From positions 434,001-498,000 of the forward strand of contig JAPNXP010000006.1 of NCBI GenBank assembly GCA_028753945.1: 64,000 nt of DNA. The letters are read 5' to 3'. Source of the stretch: Hexactinellida sp. DTS-2022 (Eukaryota; Porifera; Hexactinellida). Made by a program: the position numbers and the translations under genes. Under the pieces are notes generated by a model. It had not been told where the DNA came from. It was given only the letters and a program-made list of their open reading frames with translations, and did not search any database. This document shows positions 10,707 to 24,567 of the stretch, in pieces (within the stretch, counting starts at the first letter, position 1; every line of letters begins with the position of its first letter).

Positions 10707-13700
10707 GTTATTACTAATTAGGATACTGTATTAGTAAATTATTAATTCTGGATTTAATCTCTGCATAATAATAGTTTAAAGGTGAGAATAAGACCGCTTC
10801 TATCATGGGAGCATTGATATAGTATATTGGTTAATCGTGGTATTGGACATTCTAAATTGCCTGTTTAATATGTTGTTGTTGTAGTCAATATTTAGTTGGT
10901 TAGTTCGTTCGTTAGTTAATTAGTTAGTTTGTTCTTTCGTTCATTAGTTAGTTAGTTAGTTCGTTCGTTCGTCCATAAGTTATTTAGTTAGTTCGTTAGT
11001 TAATTAGTTAGTTCGATTCAATCATTGAATAATTGATTATTTGATGATTTAGTGATTCTTTCTTTTATTTATTTGTTAATTTGTTTATGTAGGAAGAAGC
11101 TATGTTTAAATGGGACCCTTCAGAATATCCGGAATTGGATGAGATTAACAAAACAGTGGATCCCTATCTCTCTCTCTTCTCGCTGGTCAGAGAATGGAGA
11201 GCTCTCGATAAAACCCTAATGGACGGAGACTTTGTTAATCTAGATGCAGAAATAACCACTGACAAAGTAAAGATATATTTACGTGTAATATCGATTATCC
11301 GAATATATAGAATTTCAATATATAAAAGTTACATTTTATGGCACTCTAAAGGTATCAGACTAGATAAAACCCTGATCCGAACACACTTGGCTTTGCCCCA
11401 ATGTAATTCCATAAATTAGATTAGTATTAATTATCCGACATGTTTGACTTTCCCACGAGTTCGGATAATCGAGATTCCATTACAGAATAGCATAGTAAAG
11501 TGGTGTTCGCCTAATAGCAATTGCTCTAATAACAATACTATATATATTGCTCTATTAGCAAGTTATTTTCAGTCCCAAAGCGAGCACTAAAGTTAATTCT
11601 GTTCCTCTATTAGCAAGCAAATTTCGTGCAAAATGCGACTTGCTATTTACACGAACACCACTGTTTGTTCTCATATAAAGTGTAATAAAGTGTGATATTC
11701 TCGAAAATTCGAAGATTCGTGCCCAAAATGGCGAAAAAACAATAATCGCCTAGGCCACTATTCGAGTAAAGTACTTAATTTTGTATTAAACGTAGATTGA
11801 AGAGAAAGGCCGCGATGTGTACCGACAAGTTAAGTTATTCAAAGGTAAGGTTAAGGCAGCCGAGAAAGAAAGGGAGAAAGAGAAGAAATTCAAATCTCGG
11901 AAAGAAGAGGAGGAAGGGCCAGTAGGGGCCATTAACGGACTCAGAATGGCGCAAACCACCGATGATCAGATTAAGGAGTTTAAGGACTTTCTGCCGTTAA
12001 TAGAAATACTATGTAATCCGGGATTAAGACTCAGACATTGGCAAAAAGTAAATAATAATTGTAGTACACTCTTGTAATAAGATGATGAAATTAAGTTCTT
12101 GCATATACTGAGAAAGGAATAAACAAACAAACAGATAAACAAACAAACAAATGTATAGTCTACCAAACAAATGACAAATAGACTAAACAAACAAACTAAC
12201 AAACAAACAAACAAACAAACAACCATACAACCAACCAACCATACAACCAAACAAACAAACAAACCAAACAAACAACCAAACAAACAAACAACTAACTACC
12301 CACATACTACCTATATCCTATGCCTGTAGATGTCTGAGATAGTTGGTTTTGACATAACTCCTGATAGCGGCACTACGCTACGTAAGATGCTTAAGCACAA
12401 TCTGGAGCCTTTCCTGGCCAAGTTTGAGATTATATCCGGAGCTGCTAGTAAGGAGCATTCTCTCGAGAAAGCTATGAAGAAAATGGTAGACGATTGGGAT
12501 CCGGTTACCTTCGTTCTTGTGGCATACAGGGACAGCGGTAATGATTATGCTGTAATAACACCTTAATTAAGGGGCAATATAATGCTGTAATGTCACCTTA
12601 AGGGGGCAATATACTGTAATATCACATTAAGGGGGCAATATACTGTAATATCACATTAAGGGGGCAATATACTGTAATATCACATTAAGGGGGCAATATA
12701 CTGTAATATCACATTAAGTTTAACTATGTAACTAACTAACTAATTGCCTTCAATTAACCTTATTTAATGTGTGTAGCTTATGGGAAGGATTCCACTATGT
12801 TAACAGTCACCTAATTTTAGCTATTACGAACACGGATAAGGCGATTATTAACTATAGTAGAATACTCTTAATACTACAGCCATCGGTTCGCGTAATAGCA
12901 AGTCTCATTTTGCATGAATTTGCTTACTAATAGTCGAACTTGCTATTAGAGAATTAACATTAAATGCTCGCTTGGGGACTGAAAATATTTGTTAATAAAG
13001 CAATATAATATTTCTACTAAAGCAATTGCTACTACCTTAATATCACTGTACGAACGCCACCATTTATCATATCCCAGTTTAACGCTTGATCTCGAATAGG
13101 CGTATCTATACTGAGCGGTGTGGACGACATTCAGACTCAGTTGGATGATCAGATTGTTAAAACACAGACCATGAGGGGATCTCCGTTTATAAAACCATTT
13201 CTGGAACAAATAAAGTTATGGGAAGATAGGCTCCTAACTATTCAAGACACACTGGATGAATGGTTAAAGGTATAGTGAAATCTATGTACTGTGATACTTA
13301 ATTTTAAAGTCCTTAAAATCCTTAAAATCCTTGAAATCCTTATAGAGGTGCTACAAACGAGAGTTTTAGTCCAATTTTGTAGAAGTATTTTATTGTTAGA
13401 GTTTACCTATATTGTTTAACACCATTTAAATATAAAAATCCTGCTTCGTTTTTGGTGTTTTACAAATTATTTACTATTACCTGAAGTTATTTAGAGAAGG
13501 TGTTGTCCTATATAAGCAATTCCTTATTACAGTCAGGTCTGCTTATTGTAAACAATTATTCGTCTGCTTATTATGAACTTTTTATTATGAACAAGCCCTA
13601 TGGTCCCAATTTAACAACTTACATAGGGCGTTTGTATTAAGTTGAAATCACTTAATATGAAGTCTCTCTATTATGAACATAATTTTAATTCCCTTGAATG

Positions 13701-16700
13701 TTCATAATAATAACATGACTGTATAAGTAATTCCCAAATTTATTTACAGAATATTTCTCAAATTTTAGTGCCTAATTTATTAACATTTATTCAAGGGGGC
13801 TACTATTCGAGTAAATATAGACATTCCTTACTACCTCTACTGTCGCTAGGTACAATCCCAATGGCTGTACTTAGAGCCTATATTCTCGAGTGATGACATC
13901 ATGCAACAGATGCCTGAAGAAGCGAAGATGTTTCTACAGGTGGATAAGAACTGGAAAGATATTATGAAGAACACGGTTAAGAACCCAGCTGTGAGTAACA
14001 ACCGTAGTGGTAGTTGGAATGTTAATATTTGTGGAGCAAATAAGGAATTATTTAGGAGCGCGAGACGCTCCTTTTTGGAATATGATTTTCCAATTATTTC
14101 AATTAGAAGCGCGAAAATTTGGAATCTTCTCCTATACCGTAACATTAATTTGTGATTTAGGCGTATGAACATTGGATCAAACCAGGATTAGGAGCGTATT
14201 TACAAATGGCTAAATAATATCCTGATATTAACATTAATAACTTCCCTCGAAAATCTCGTAAGATGTGCTAAAACGATATACAGTAGCTCTCGTTAATAGG
14301 AACACCAGGGGACCGTCTTAAATGTTCGTATTAACCGGAGTTACTTGCATACATTTGTATAGGCTAGGGGAATTAAACCTTGTACTCATTAACCGATATT
14401 TCCTTATCCGTGTTCCTATTAACGAGAGTATACTGTATTATTATTATTAAATCTTTGTTGAAATAACTAATATGTTCATAACCAATCAGGGGATAATTTG
14501 AAAATTTATTTTGTGTGTCATGAGAGGGAATTTATCGTTTTTAAATTTATTCAGAATATATTTAATTTGTTTGTATTTACAAACATAGGTGTTGCCTGCT
14601 ACTGGACTTCCTGGGTTATTAGAAAAACTAAAATTCAGCAATGAATTGCTCGACAAAATAAACAAGGGTCTAAACAGTTATTTGGAGAAGAAACGACTTT
14701 TCTTTCCGAGATTTTTCTTCCTATCGAATGACGAAATGTTAGAAATTCTTTCTGAAACGAAAGACCCCAAAAGAGTGCAACCTCATCTTAAGAAGTGCTT
14801 TGAAGGAATTAACAAACTTCAGTTCGAACCTAATCTCGATATAACTGCTATGTTCTCATCTGATGGAGAGAAGGTACTTGTTGTTTGTTTGTTTATTTGT
14901 TTATTTGTTTGTTTATGATACGTACCAATTACAAATCAATCTATCTGCACTGTCTATATAATACCATTTAACACCTCTCCTAGGTTGTTTGTTTGTTTGT
15001 TTGCTTATTATTTGCTTATTTATTTGCTTGTATATTTTAATTTTTTGTGATCTGCACTTTCTATATAATACCTGTTATATAGAAAGTGTTTGTTTGTTTG
15101 CCTGCTTGTTTGTTTGTCTATTTATCTGTTTGTTGTTTTTTGTTTGATGTTTGTTTGTTTGTCTATTTGTTTGTTTGTTTGTTTGTTTGTTTGTTTATAG
15201 TATATATATATATAACCTAACACCTCTCCCTAGGTGTTACTAAGTCGCAACATATCCACCTCAGATGCCCGTGGGGCGGTGGAGAAGTGGCTCCTACAAG
15301 TACAGGACACAATGTTCGTATCCGTTCGAGACGTGCTATACAAGTCCCTGCTAGCATATGAGGAGGTGCCGAGAGTTAAGTGGGTCACGGATTGGCCCGG
15401 ACAAATAGCGCTTGCGGTTAGCCAGATATACTGGACACAAGGAGCACACGAAGCTATTAGGAACCAGCCTGGGGGGGTAAAGGAGTTCCATGATAAACTC
15501 AAGACACAGGTTTGTTGTTGTTGTTGTTGTTGTTGTTGTTATCTAACGAACATGGTTAATACGAATTTCCGGATAAGACGAACAAATTTACCGGTTCTAC
15601 TGTACTAACTAACTAACTTGCTAGTTAGTAGCTAAACATACAGTATAGGTTTAAACCATACTGTATAGTTATTACAGACAAACGAAACAAACGAGACAGT
15701 AGACTCGTTAATAGGAACACGGATAAGGGGAAATATCGGTTTAGGAATACAAGATTTAATTCCCCTAGCCTATACAAATGCATGCAAGTGACTCCGGTTA
15801 ATACGAATTCCGGATAATACGAACATATTTCGACGGTCCCCTGGTGTTCTTATTAATGAGAGTATACTGTAACTAATTAGTTAGTATATACAGTACATAC
15901 ACATACAATAAAGATTTAACCATACTTGTATATACAAATAAACATATTTACTATATTACTATTATCTATACTCCACGTATTACTATAGCTAACAATACTA
16001 TTATTAGCTTGGAGACATAGTTGAGTTGGTGAGAGGGAAGTTACCAAAGGCCACACGCATAACTCTGGGCGCTATCGTAACCATAGACGTACACGCACGA
16101 GACACAATAGAAGAACTGGTTAAGCTTAATATTAGCTCCGAGAAGGACTTCGATTGGCTCTGTCAGATGCGGTATTATTGGGAGGACAGTCAGTGCTTAG
16201 TGCGCATGATAACAACTTCAGTGGTGTATGGGTGTGAGTATCTGGGGAATACATTCAGGTCAGTATGGGGTATTGTACAGTAGAACCTCGTTAGTAGGAA
16301 CACCAGGGGACCTTATAGTACAGTAGAACCTCGTTAGTATATAACCAGGGGACCTTATACTACAGTATAGTACAGTAGAACCTTAGTACGAACACAGTAT
16401 AATACAGTATATAATATAGCCATTTGTAAATGCACTCCTAATGCTGGTCTGATTCAATTTTCATACTCCTAAATCACAAATAAATGTCACAGTATAGGAG
16501 AAGATTCCAAATTTTCTCGCTCCTAAATTAAAATTTTCCAAAATCATGCTCCAAAAGAAGCGTCTCTCGCTCCTGGATAATTCCTGGAAGTATGTATAGT
16601 AGAAACCGGTTATATCAACTTATATGTGACCAATTCTTTGCATGGAAATAAAGTAAGAAAAATCCGTTATTTAGAATAATCCGATTGAAAATAAGACAAA

Positions 16701-19214
16701 ATTGGAATTTCTTACACATTTAGAATAAATAGTTATTATATTAACCCTTGGGGTATTTATCATTTCATATAGTTCGAAAAAAATTTCTGGAGAATTACTC
16801 CAATTAGTTAATATAACTATGTGTATGTTACTGAGCCTATTCCTCTCCTATTTATACAGACTGGTGATAACCCCGCTCACGGACCGATGCTACCGCACTC
16901 TGATTGGTGCATTCGCTCTCAATCTGAATGGAGCCCCAGAGGGCCCCGCCGGCACAGGCAAAACTGAAACAGTTAAAGACTTAGCGAAAGCGCTAGCCAT
17001 TCAATGTGTGGTGTTTAACTGTTCGGATGGATTGGATTATCTGGCTATGGGGAAGTTCTTTAAGGGACTAGCCAGTGCTGGGGCCTGGTCTTGCTTTGAT
17101 GAGTTTAATAGAATAGAATTAGAGGTGCTGTCTGTTATTGCACAACAGGTTTGTAGCTTTTGTTTAATAATAGATTACTTATATGTAGATACCGGATATA
17201 AGAACACCGGTTATAAAAACGTTCTACTGGAAAACGATTACCATGTACCCTATATAATTTATGCCGGTTATAAGAACATGTTGGATATAAGAACACAGGT
17301 TATAAAATCGTTCTACTGGAAAAACGAGACAAATACAGATATGTAATATACATACAGTAAAACCTTCAGTAAGCTTAATTTAAGAGTTCCTTATACAGTA
17401 GATACCTGATATAAGAACACTGTATATAAGAACACCGGATATTAGGACATTCTACTGGAAAACGATTGCCATATAGCCTTTATATAATTTATGCCGGTTA
17501 TATTAACACATTATTTATTGTTGTTGTTTACTTGTTTGTGTTTACTTTATAGATTCTGTGTATCCAGAGATCTATCATGGCTCATTGCACATCATTTGTG
17601 TTCGAAGGCACAACTCTTAGTTTGAGTCCAAACTGCTTCGTTAATATCACAATGAATCCAGGTTAGTTAAACAACAACAACAACAATAACAGATATTCAA
17701 TAACTTTCGTTAATACGAACACCAGGGGACAGTAAAAATTTGTTGGTATTATCCGGAACTTACTACAGTCAAAACCTGTTTTTTCTAACTAATCGTTTTT
17801 CCTAACTAACTATTAATTCTCTAAATGTGTAAGAAATTCCAATTTGTTGTATTTTCAATCGGTTTATTCTAACTATCGGATTTTTATTACATTATTTCCA
17901 CGCAGAGAATTGGTTAGAATAACTGCAAAAACTGTATTAACCTGATTCACTTGCATAAATTCATATAGGCTAGGGGAATTAAACCTTGTACTCCTTAACC
18001 GATATTTCCCTTATCCGTGTTCCTATTAACGAGAGTCTCTGTATTTAACAAGAATATAATTGGATTATTTAGGAGGATATAATAAAGCACTATAGGCCCC
18101 TGGTGTTCCTATAACAGGCTTTACTCTACATTCCTCCCCATTGTCTAGGTTACGCCGGTCGCTCAGAGCTGCCTGACAATCTGAAGGTGTTATTCCGAAC
18201 TGTGGCAATGATGGTACCCGACTATGCCATGATAGGAGAGATATCCTTATACTCAGTCGGGTTTGTTAATGCCAAGAGTCTAGCTGTAAAGATAGTGACT
18301 ACATACAGACTGTGTTCTGAACAGGTAACCAGTGTGGTATAATGGAATGTTATGTGTTTATTAGAGGCATGGCAGGGTTGGGAAATAATGATATTTTGTA
18401 TAAAATCAAAATGGTTTAAAATATGATTTTTTTTATACTTGAAGAGGGCGAAAGTATTTTATACATTTTACGCCAAATATTTTGACTATTTAGATGGCAA
18501 CTAAATAGAGCAAACATATTACATAATTTGCATGTTCATTCAATCAATATATCTAGAAATCAAATTATTGAAATTAATTATAATTATTTATTCCCTGACT
18601 GTTGCCATCTTATTATGGGCATATTTTACAATAACCAAGTCTTATATTTGGACTCTACTAATGGATGCATTAATTTGTTTGTTATTTATTTATTTATTTG
18701 TCTGTTTATTATTGTTATTTGTTTGTTTATGTGTTTATTATTGTTGTTATTGGTGTGTAGCTCTCTTCCCAGTTCCACTACGATTACGGAATGCGAGCCG
18801 TTAAAGCAGTGCTCTCAGCCGCCGGAAATCTGAAGCTAAAGTTCCCAACGGAAGACGAGAATATTCTGCTACTCAGATCCATTATGGACGTAAACTTACC
18901 GAAATTCCTGTCGCACGATATTCCTCTGTTCGAGGGAATTATTTCTGATTTGTTTCCTGGAGTTATTCTGCCTAAAGCAGACTATACTGTGTTCACTAAT
19001 GCTATTGAGGAGGTGAGCTGTTGTTGTTGTTGTTTGTTCCTGTATCACAAAAATTTATTCATTTGGAATTAGAGTTGAAACAGCATTTTGGTTGTTGTTG
19101 TTGTTTTTCTTTTTTGTTTATTATTTGTGAAGTTTTATTCATTTATAACATTCCTATTTGCACCCTGTAAATAATTCTCCTTCGTTTATACTACTTCGTT
19201 TAAAAAATGAGTTT

Positions 19215-19267
<53 letters not shown>

Positions 19268-22200
19268 GGTGTTATTGTTTGCAATGTGTATTGCTTTACT
19301 AACTGGAGTCTACTATAGATTTGCAAAAGAAAGAATTTACAGGCAACCGATTTCTTTATTCAGAAGATTCTACAAACTTATGAGATGATGATAGTTCGTC
19401 ACGGCTTCATGATAGTAGGATACCCATTTGCAGGTAAACAGACAAACCAATAAACCAACCAACAAACAAAAAAACAAACAAACAAACAAACAAATAAACT
19501 AATAAACATACAAACAAACAAACAAACAAACAAACAAACCAACAAACAAACAAACAAACAAACCAACGAACGAACAAACAAACAAACTAATAAACATACA
19601 AACAAACAAACAAACAAACCAACAAACAAACAAACAAACCAACGAACGAACAAACAAACAAACAAACAAACAAACAAACAAACAAACAAACAAACAAACA
19701 GACAAATAAACAACCAAACAACCAAACAGACATACAAACAACCTACCTATTTAAAACACACTATACTGTATACTATGTAGTACACTGTACACTGTATACT
19801 GTATTATAGGTAAGTCTAAGGTGCTAGCTGTGTTAGCAGATACCCTAACTCTGCTTAACGAGAGAGATGAATTAGAGGAATACAAGACTTCTTATCGGTG
19901 TATAAACCCTAAGTCTATTCCTATGGGTCTCTTGTATGGACAGTTCGATCCAGTTTCCCATGAGTGGTCAGACGGCGTAATAGCTAACACATTCAGGTTA
20001 GAAATAAGAGCTTACTTAGTAATGTATCGGCAAACACCTTTGCAATATAACAATCCGTTCGAAAAGGTGAATTTTTGATGCAAAAAGTGGCTTTGTCAGT
20101 GCCTGAAAATTTCATTAGAAAATGTGTTTTCCATATTGAAGTAATTGCAGATTTAAATACTAAAGTTAGTGAGTGCAAGTTTCAGTTCTGTAACACAGTA
20201 AACTCTCGTTAATAGGAACACCAGGGGACCGTCTTAATATGTTCGTATTATCCGGAATTCGTATTAACCGGAGTCACTTGCATGCATTTGTATAGGCTAG
20301 GGGAATAAACCTTGTACTCCTTAACATATATTTCCTTTATTCCTATTAACGAGAGTCTACTGTATTCATAAAAAGTGAACATAAACCATGCATACACTTA
20401 ATTAAACATTTTCCTACCAAGTATGAATATGTTCGTAACTAATCAAGGGGGAATTTGAAAAGTGACTGTATTATTCTTACTAACACCTTTAGAGAGTTCG
20501 CTTCTGCCCAGAATGACGATCGTAAGTGGGTTGTGTTTGACGGGCCGGTGGACACAATTTGGATAGAGAGCATGAACACTGTTCTGGATGATAACAAGAA
20601 GTTGTGTCTAATGAGCGGAGAAATTATACAAATGTCTAACTCTATGAATCTCATTTTCGAAACAGATGACTTGTCACAAGCATCGGTACGTGTAATTTAT
20701 TAATTTGGAACCAAATATTATTAGTCCCAGTAGAACTCGGTTATAACGTACGGTACCCCTCGGGAATGGAATAAGTACGTATTAACCGACTTTACCCTGC
20801 ATAGAAATATAATTATTTTATAAACTTGGTTATAAAATAGTGGTATATTTACTAAACCGAAGTACATACTAACCCATGTACATTATATCCGAGTTCTACT
20901 GTATTTGCATATTTTATTTTTACTAGCCATATTAACTTAATTAATTAATAATTATCACTTAATTAAGTACATTAACACCTCTATTGTTCATATTTATAGC
21001 ATTGTTACTATTTATAGCAGGTAGTTATACCCCCTATTACCAATGTACTATTTATAGCCCGCTACAGTGAGCAGAAACGGGATGATATACGCAGAGCCAG
21101 CTTCCATGGGCTGGAAACCGTTGTTCCTAACTTGGCTAAGCGAACTGCCGGAATATCTACGGGAACAAACCGGTTTAATATCATCGCTATTCGAATGGAC
21201 TTTGCCGCCGTTATTCGTTCTAATTAGAAAGAAACTTAAGGAGTATGTTGTGACACAAGACATACAATTGTGTGTTTCAGCTATGCGACTGTTCTCTATG
21301 TTATTCTATGATGCAATGAAGGATGAGTCAGCTATTAAGGATAATATGAAACATGTTAAGAACTGGACAGTGGTTAGTTATACTGTTGGTAGTGATATAT
21401 TTAAGATAGAAATTACTTATATAGAGCTGAGCTTTGTAGAGTTCAGTTTTTCACTATGTGTATTCATGCACTGAGAAAGGTCAGTTTTTTTCCAGAGTTC
21501 GAAATTGACTTTTAGAAAGTAAGCCTGGGCTTTTAGTATGGGATAAAATCTGAACTCTACTAGAGCTCAGCTCTATATAAGGATTCCCTTTAAGATATGG
21601 TATTAAGGGATAACCGAATTGTGGGTTAACTTAGGTGCAAACGTTACGTAACGCAAATGCCAGGAAAATTAGATACCCCCTAGTACTTATATCACACTTT
21701 TTGACTTGTTTATCAAAAAGTATGTTCTGTTAGATATTGGTTACTTAATGTTTGAACGGCCCTTATAATGGAAGTGCGAAAAATTGATAAATAATAGACC
21801 TTGATTTTGGGGATTTATTTCAGTCCAAAATTCGAAATGTTATTATTACACTAGACCCTCGTTACAACAACACGAATAAGGGAAATATCGGTTAAGGAGT
21901 ACAAAGTTTAATTTCAAATCCCAGATAATACGAACATATTTCGACGGTCCCCTGTTGTTCCTATTAACGAGAGTCTACTACTGTTTATAAATATATTATT
22001 GTTGTTGTTTACCTGTTTATAGTCCGGGTTTATATTTGCCCTAATCTGGTCTTTGGGAGCCACGAGTGACACTGATTCCCGAGAAAAATTCGATTTCTAC
22101 GTCCGCGACCTGTTAGCAGGGAAGTTAGCAGATTACCCGATACCTGAAATAGTCGGTAAAATAGAGATCCCTTTTCCAGCAGAGGGATCTGTGTTTGACG

Positions 22201-24519
22201 TTATGTTCGACATGCAGGGCAGGGGTCGATGGGTGCCTTGGCTAGACCTGATACAGAATGATAAGGTCGAGATGAAGAACAAGAAGTTATCAGAACTGAT
22301 TATACCTACTATTGATACTGCAAGGTTTGTTGTTGTATGGCTAATTACAGTACGTATAATACAAATTATGTATATGAAAATACGCTATATATTACTAACA
22401 CTGTAACTACAGTCGACTGTGTAACATATATACAGTAGAACCTCGTTAATACGAACACCAGTGTATTATACAGCCATTTGTAAATACGATCGTAATCCTG
22501 GTCTGATCCAATGTTAATACGCCTAAATCACAAATTAATGTTACGGTATAGGAGAGGATTCCAATTTTCGCGCTCCTAATTAAAATTTTCCAATAATAAT
22601 ACTCCAAATGCAATTTGGGACCATAGCTATGGCCCCAAATTAACAACTTACATAGGGTTTGTATTAAGTTGAGTTCGCTTATTACAAAGTGTCTCTATTA
22701 TATACACAATTTTTGGTCCCTTGAATGTTTATAATAAGATAATTTTCAATGTTACTGTCAGGCCTTAATACAAGAACTACGGTTTGTTATTAGAACTGAA
22801 TTAAACTTCATTAAACCCTTCCAATTCGTTACAATTAATCCAACAATTAATTTCTGGAAAAATAAATCTAATAAGTTGGTTAATTTAGTAATTTTATGAG
22901 TAATGCTTTAGGCCAAATATTGACTACTCTAGTTTGATAAATTATGGAGAAATTCTAATCAATTATTTTAAATATTTTTTATAAAGTAATTGAGCCAAAA
23001 TATAATTTGATATTTCCCAATAAACATCTATAAATCTGAAACTACTTATTAAACAAAATAATCAGTTCAGTAATGTTATACTCAGTAATACTTTATAATA
23101 ATCTGCTTAGTAACATTTAATTCCTCACAATTTAGAGTAATCTAATAACTATAAAATATAATTAATAAATTTCCCTTAATTATTTGTCTACCGCTTATAC
23201 CATTGTTGCAAAATGTGACTTGCTATTACCGAACACCATTGTATACTAATACAGTGAATGCCGGTTATAAGCACATCGTCGGGAACTGCATATGATGTTC
23301 TTATAACCGACATAAATTATACAGGGTATATGGCAGTTTATAACCGGTGTTCTTATAACCGGTATCTACTGTACTAGTATACAATGGTGTTCGGTAATAT
23401 CAAGTCACATTTTATACGATTTTTAGAAATTAGTTAGAAAAACCGGTTTCGACTGTAATATAAATAATATATCACATTGCATTATTCTATATTTAGATAC
23501 CACTGTACGTATACTATTCTATACTGTTTAGATACAAGTATTTGATGGACATGTTTATCCGTTACCAACTTCCCATTCTGTTCATTGGGCCGACTGGCAC
23601 TGGAAAGAGTGCGTACGTTATGGACAAACTAATGAATGGACTCGATAAAGAACTGTTTATACCTCTGATCGTTAATTTCTCTGCGCAAACTAAATCTATG
23701 CAAGTACAGGTATGTTGTATTATAGTGCAGTGTATTATGTAAAACTATAAATAAATATATGCAATACAGTGAACTCTCGTTACAACGAAGTGCTTGGGAC
23801 CTGTAAATCCCTTCGTTATATTAGGATATTCGTTTTAAAATTGACCGTCCCTTGTAAATAATTGGTTTGAGATCTTAATGAACTAAATCAAATCAAGAAA
23901 TGATATGTTACGGTTCACTGCAAGTATAAGCGTAAATCAAAAGTAGTCTATACATTATAACGGGTCCCTTTAATAAAAATTTTTTTAAGTAGCAGCAGGT
24001 TAAAGCTAAACTTTCCATGAATCTCAACACTGCGAAGCCGGGTTTTTATATTGTCAATATATTGTCCGATATATAAGTAATCCTTTTGGGACTGTTCAAA
24101 CATTTCGTAACGAAAAATATCAAAAAATTACACCCCTCCCTATGTCACGCTTTTTGGCCTGTTTATTATTTAAAAATGGTCTGTCTGTTTAACCTTGGAA
24201 GCGTTACATAACGTTTGAACGGCCTCTTAATACTTTGACGTTTCATGGCCAATTTAATATTGTTGTTGTTGTTGTTGTTTACTTATTTAGGATATCGTGT
24301 TGTCTAAAGTGGACCGTAGAAGGAAGGGAGTATACGGTCCCTCTATGGGGAAGCGATTGGTTATATTCGTAGACGACTTGAATATGCCAGCCAGGGAAAT
24401 GTACGGATCGCAACCTCCCATTGAGCTGTTGAGACAATGGATGGACTATAAAGCATGGTTAGTAAATACTGATTATTATAATACTTGTTTGTTTGTTTGT
24501 TTGTTTGTTTGTTTGTTTG

Positions 24520-24567
<48 letters not shown>

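Noticed and set aside
19399-19741. Reverse-strand frames rich in Cys-Leu-Phe-Val
   Set aside because: Translation of the acaa simple repeat; no composition or motif of a real protein.
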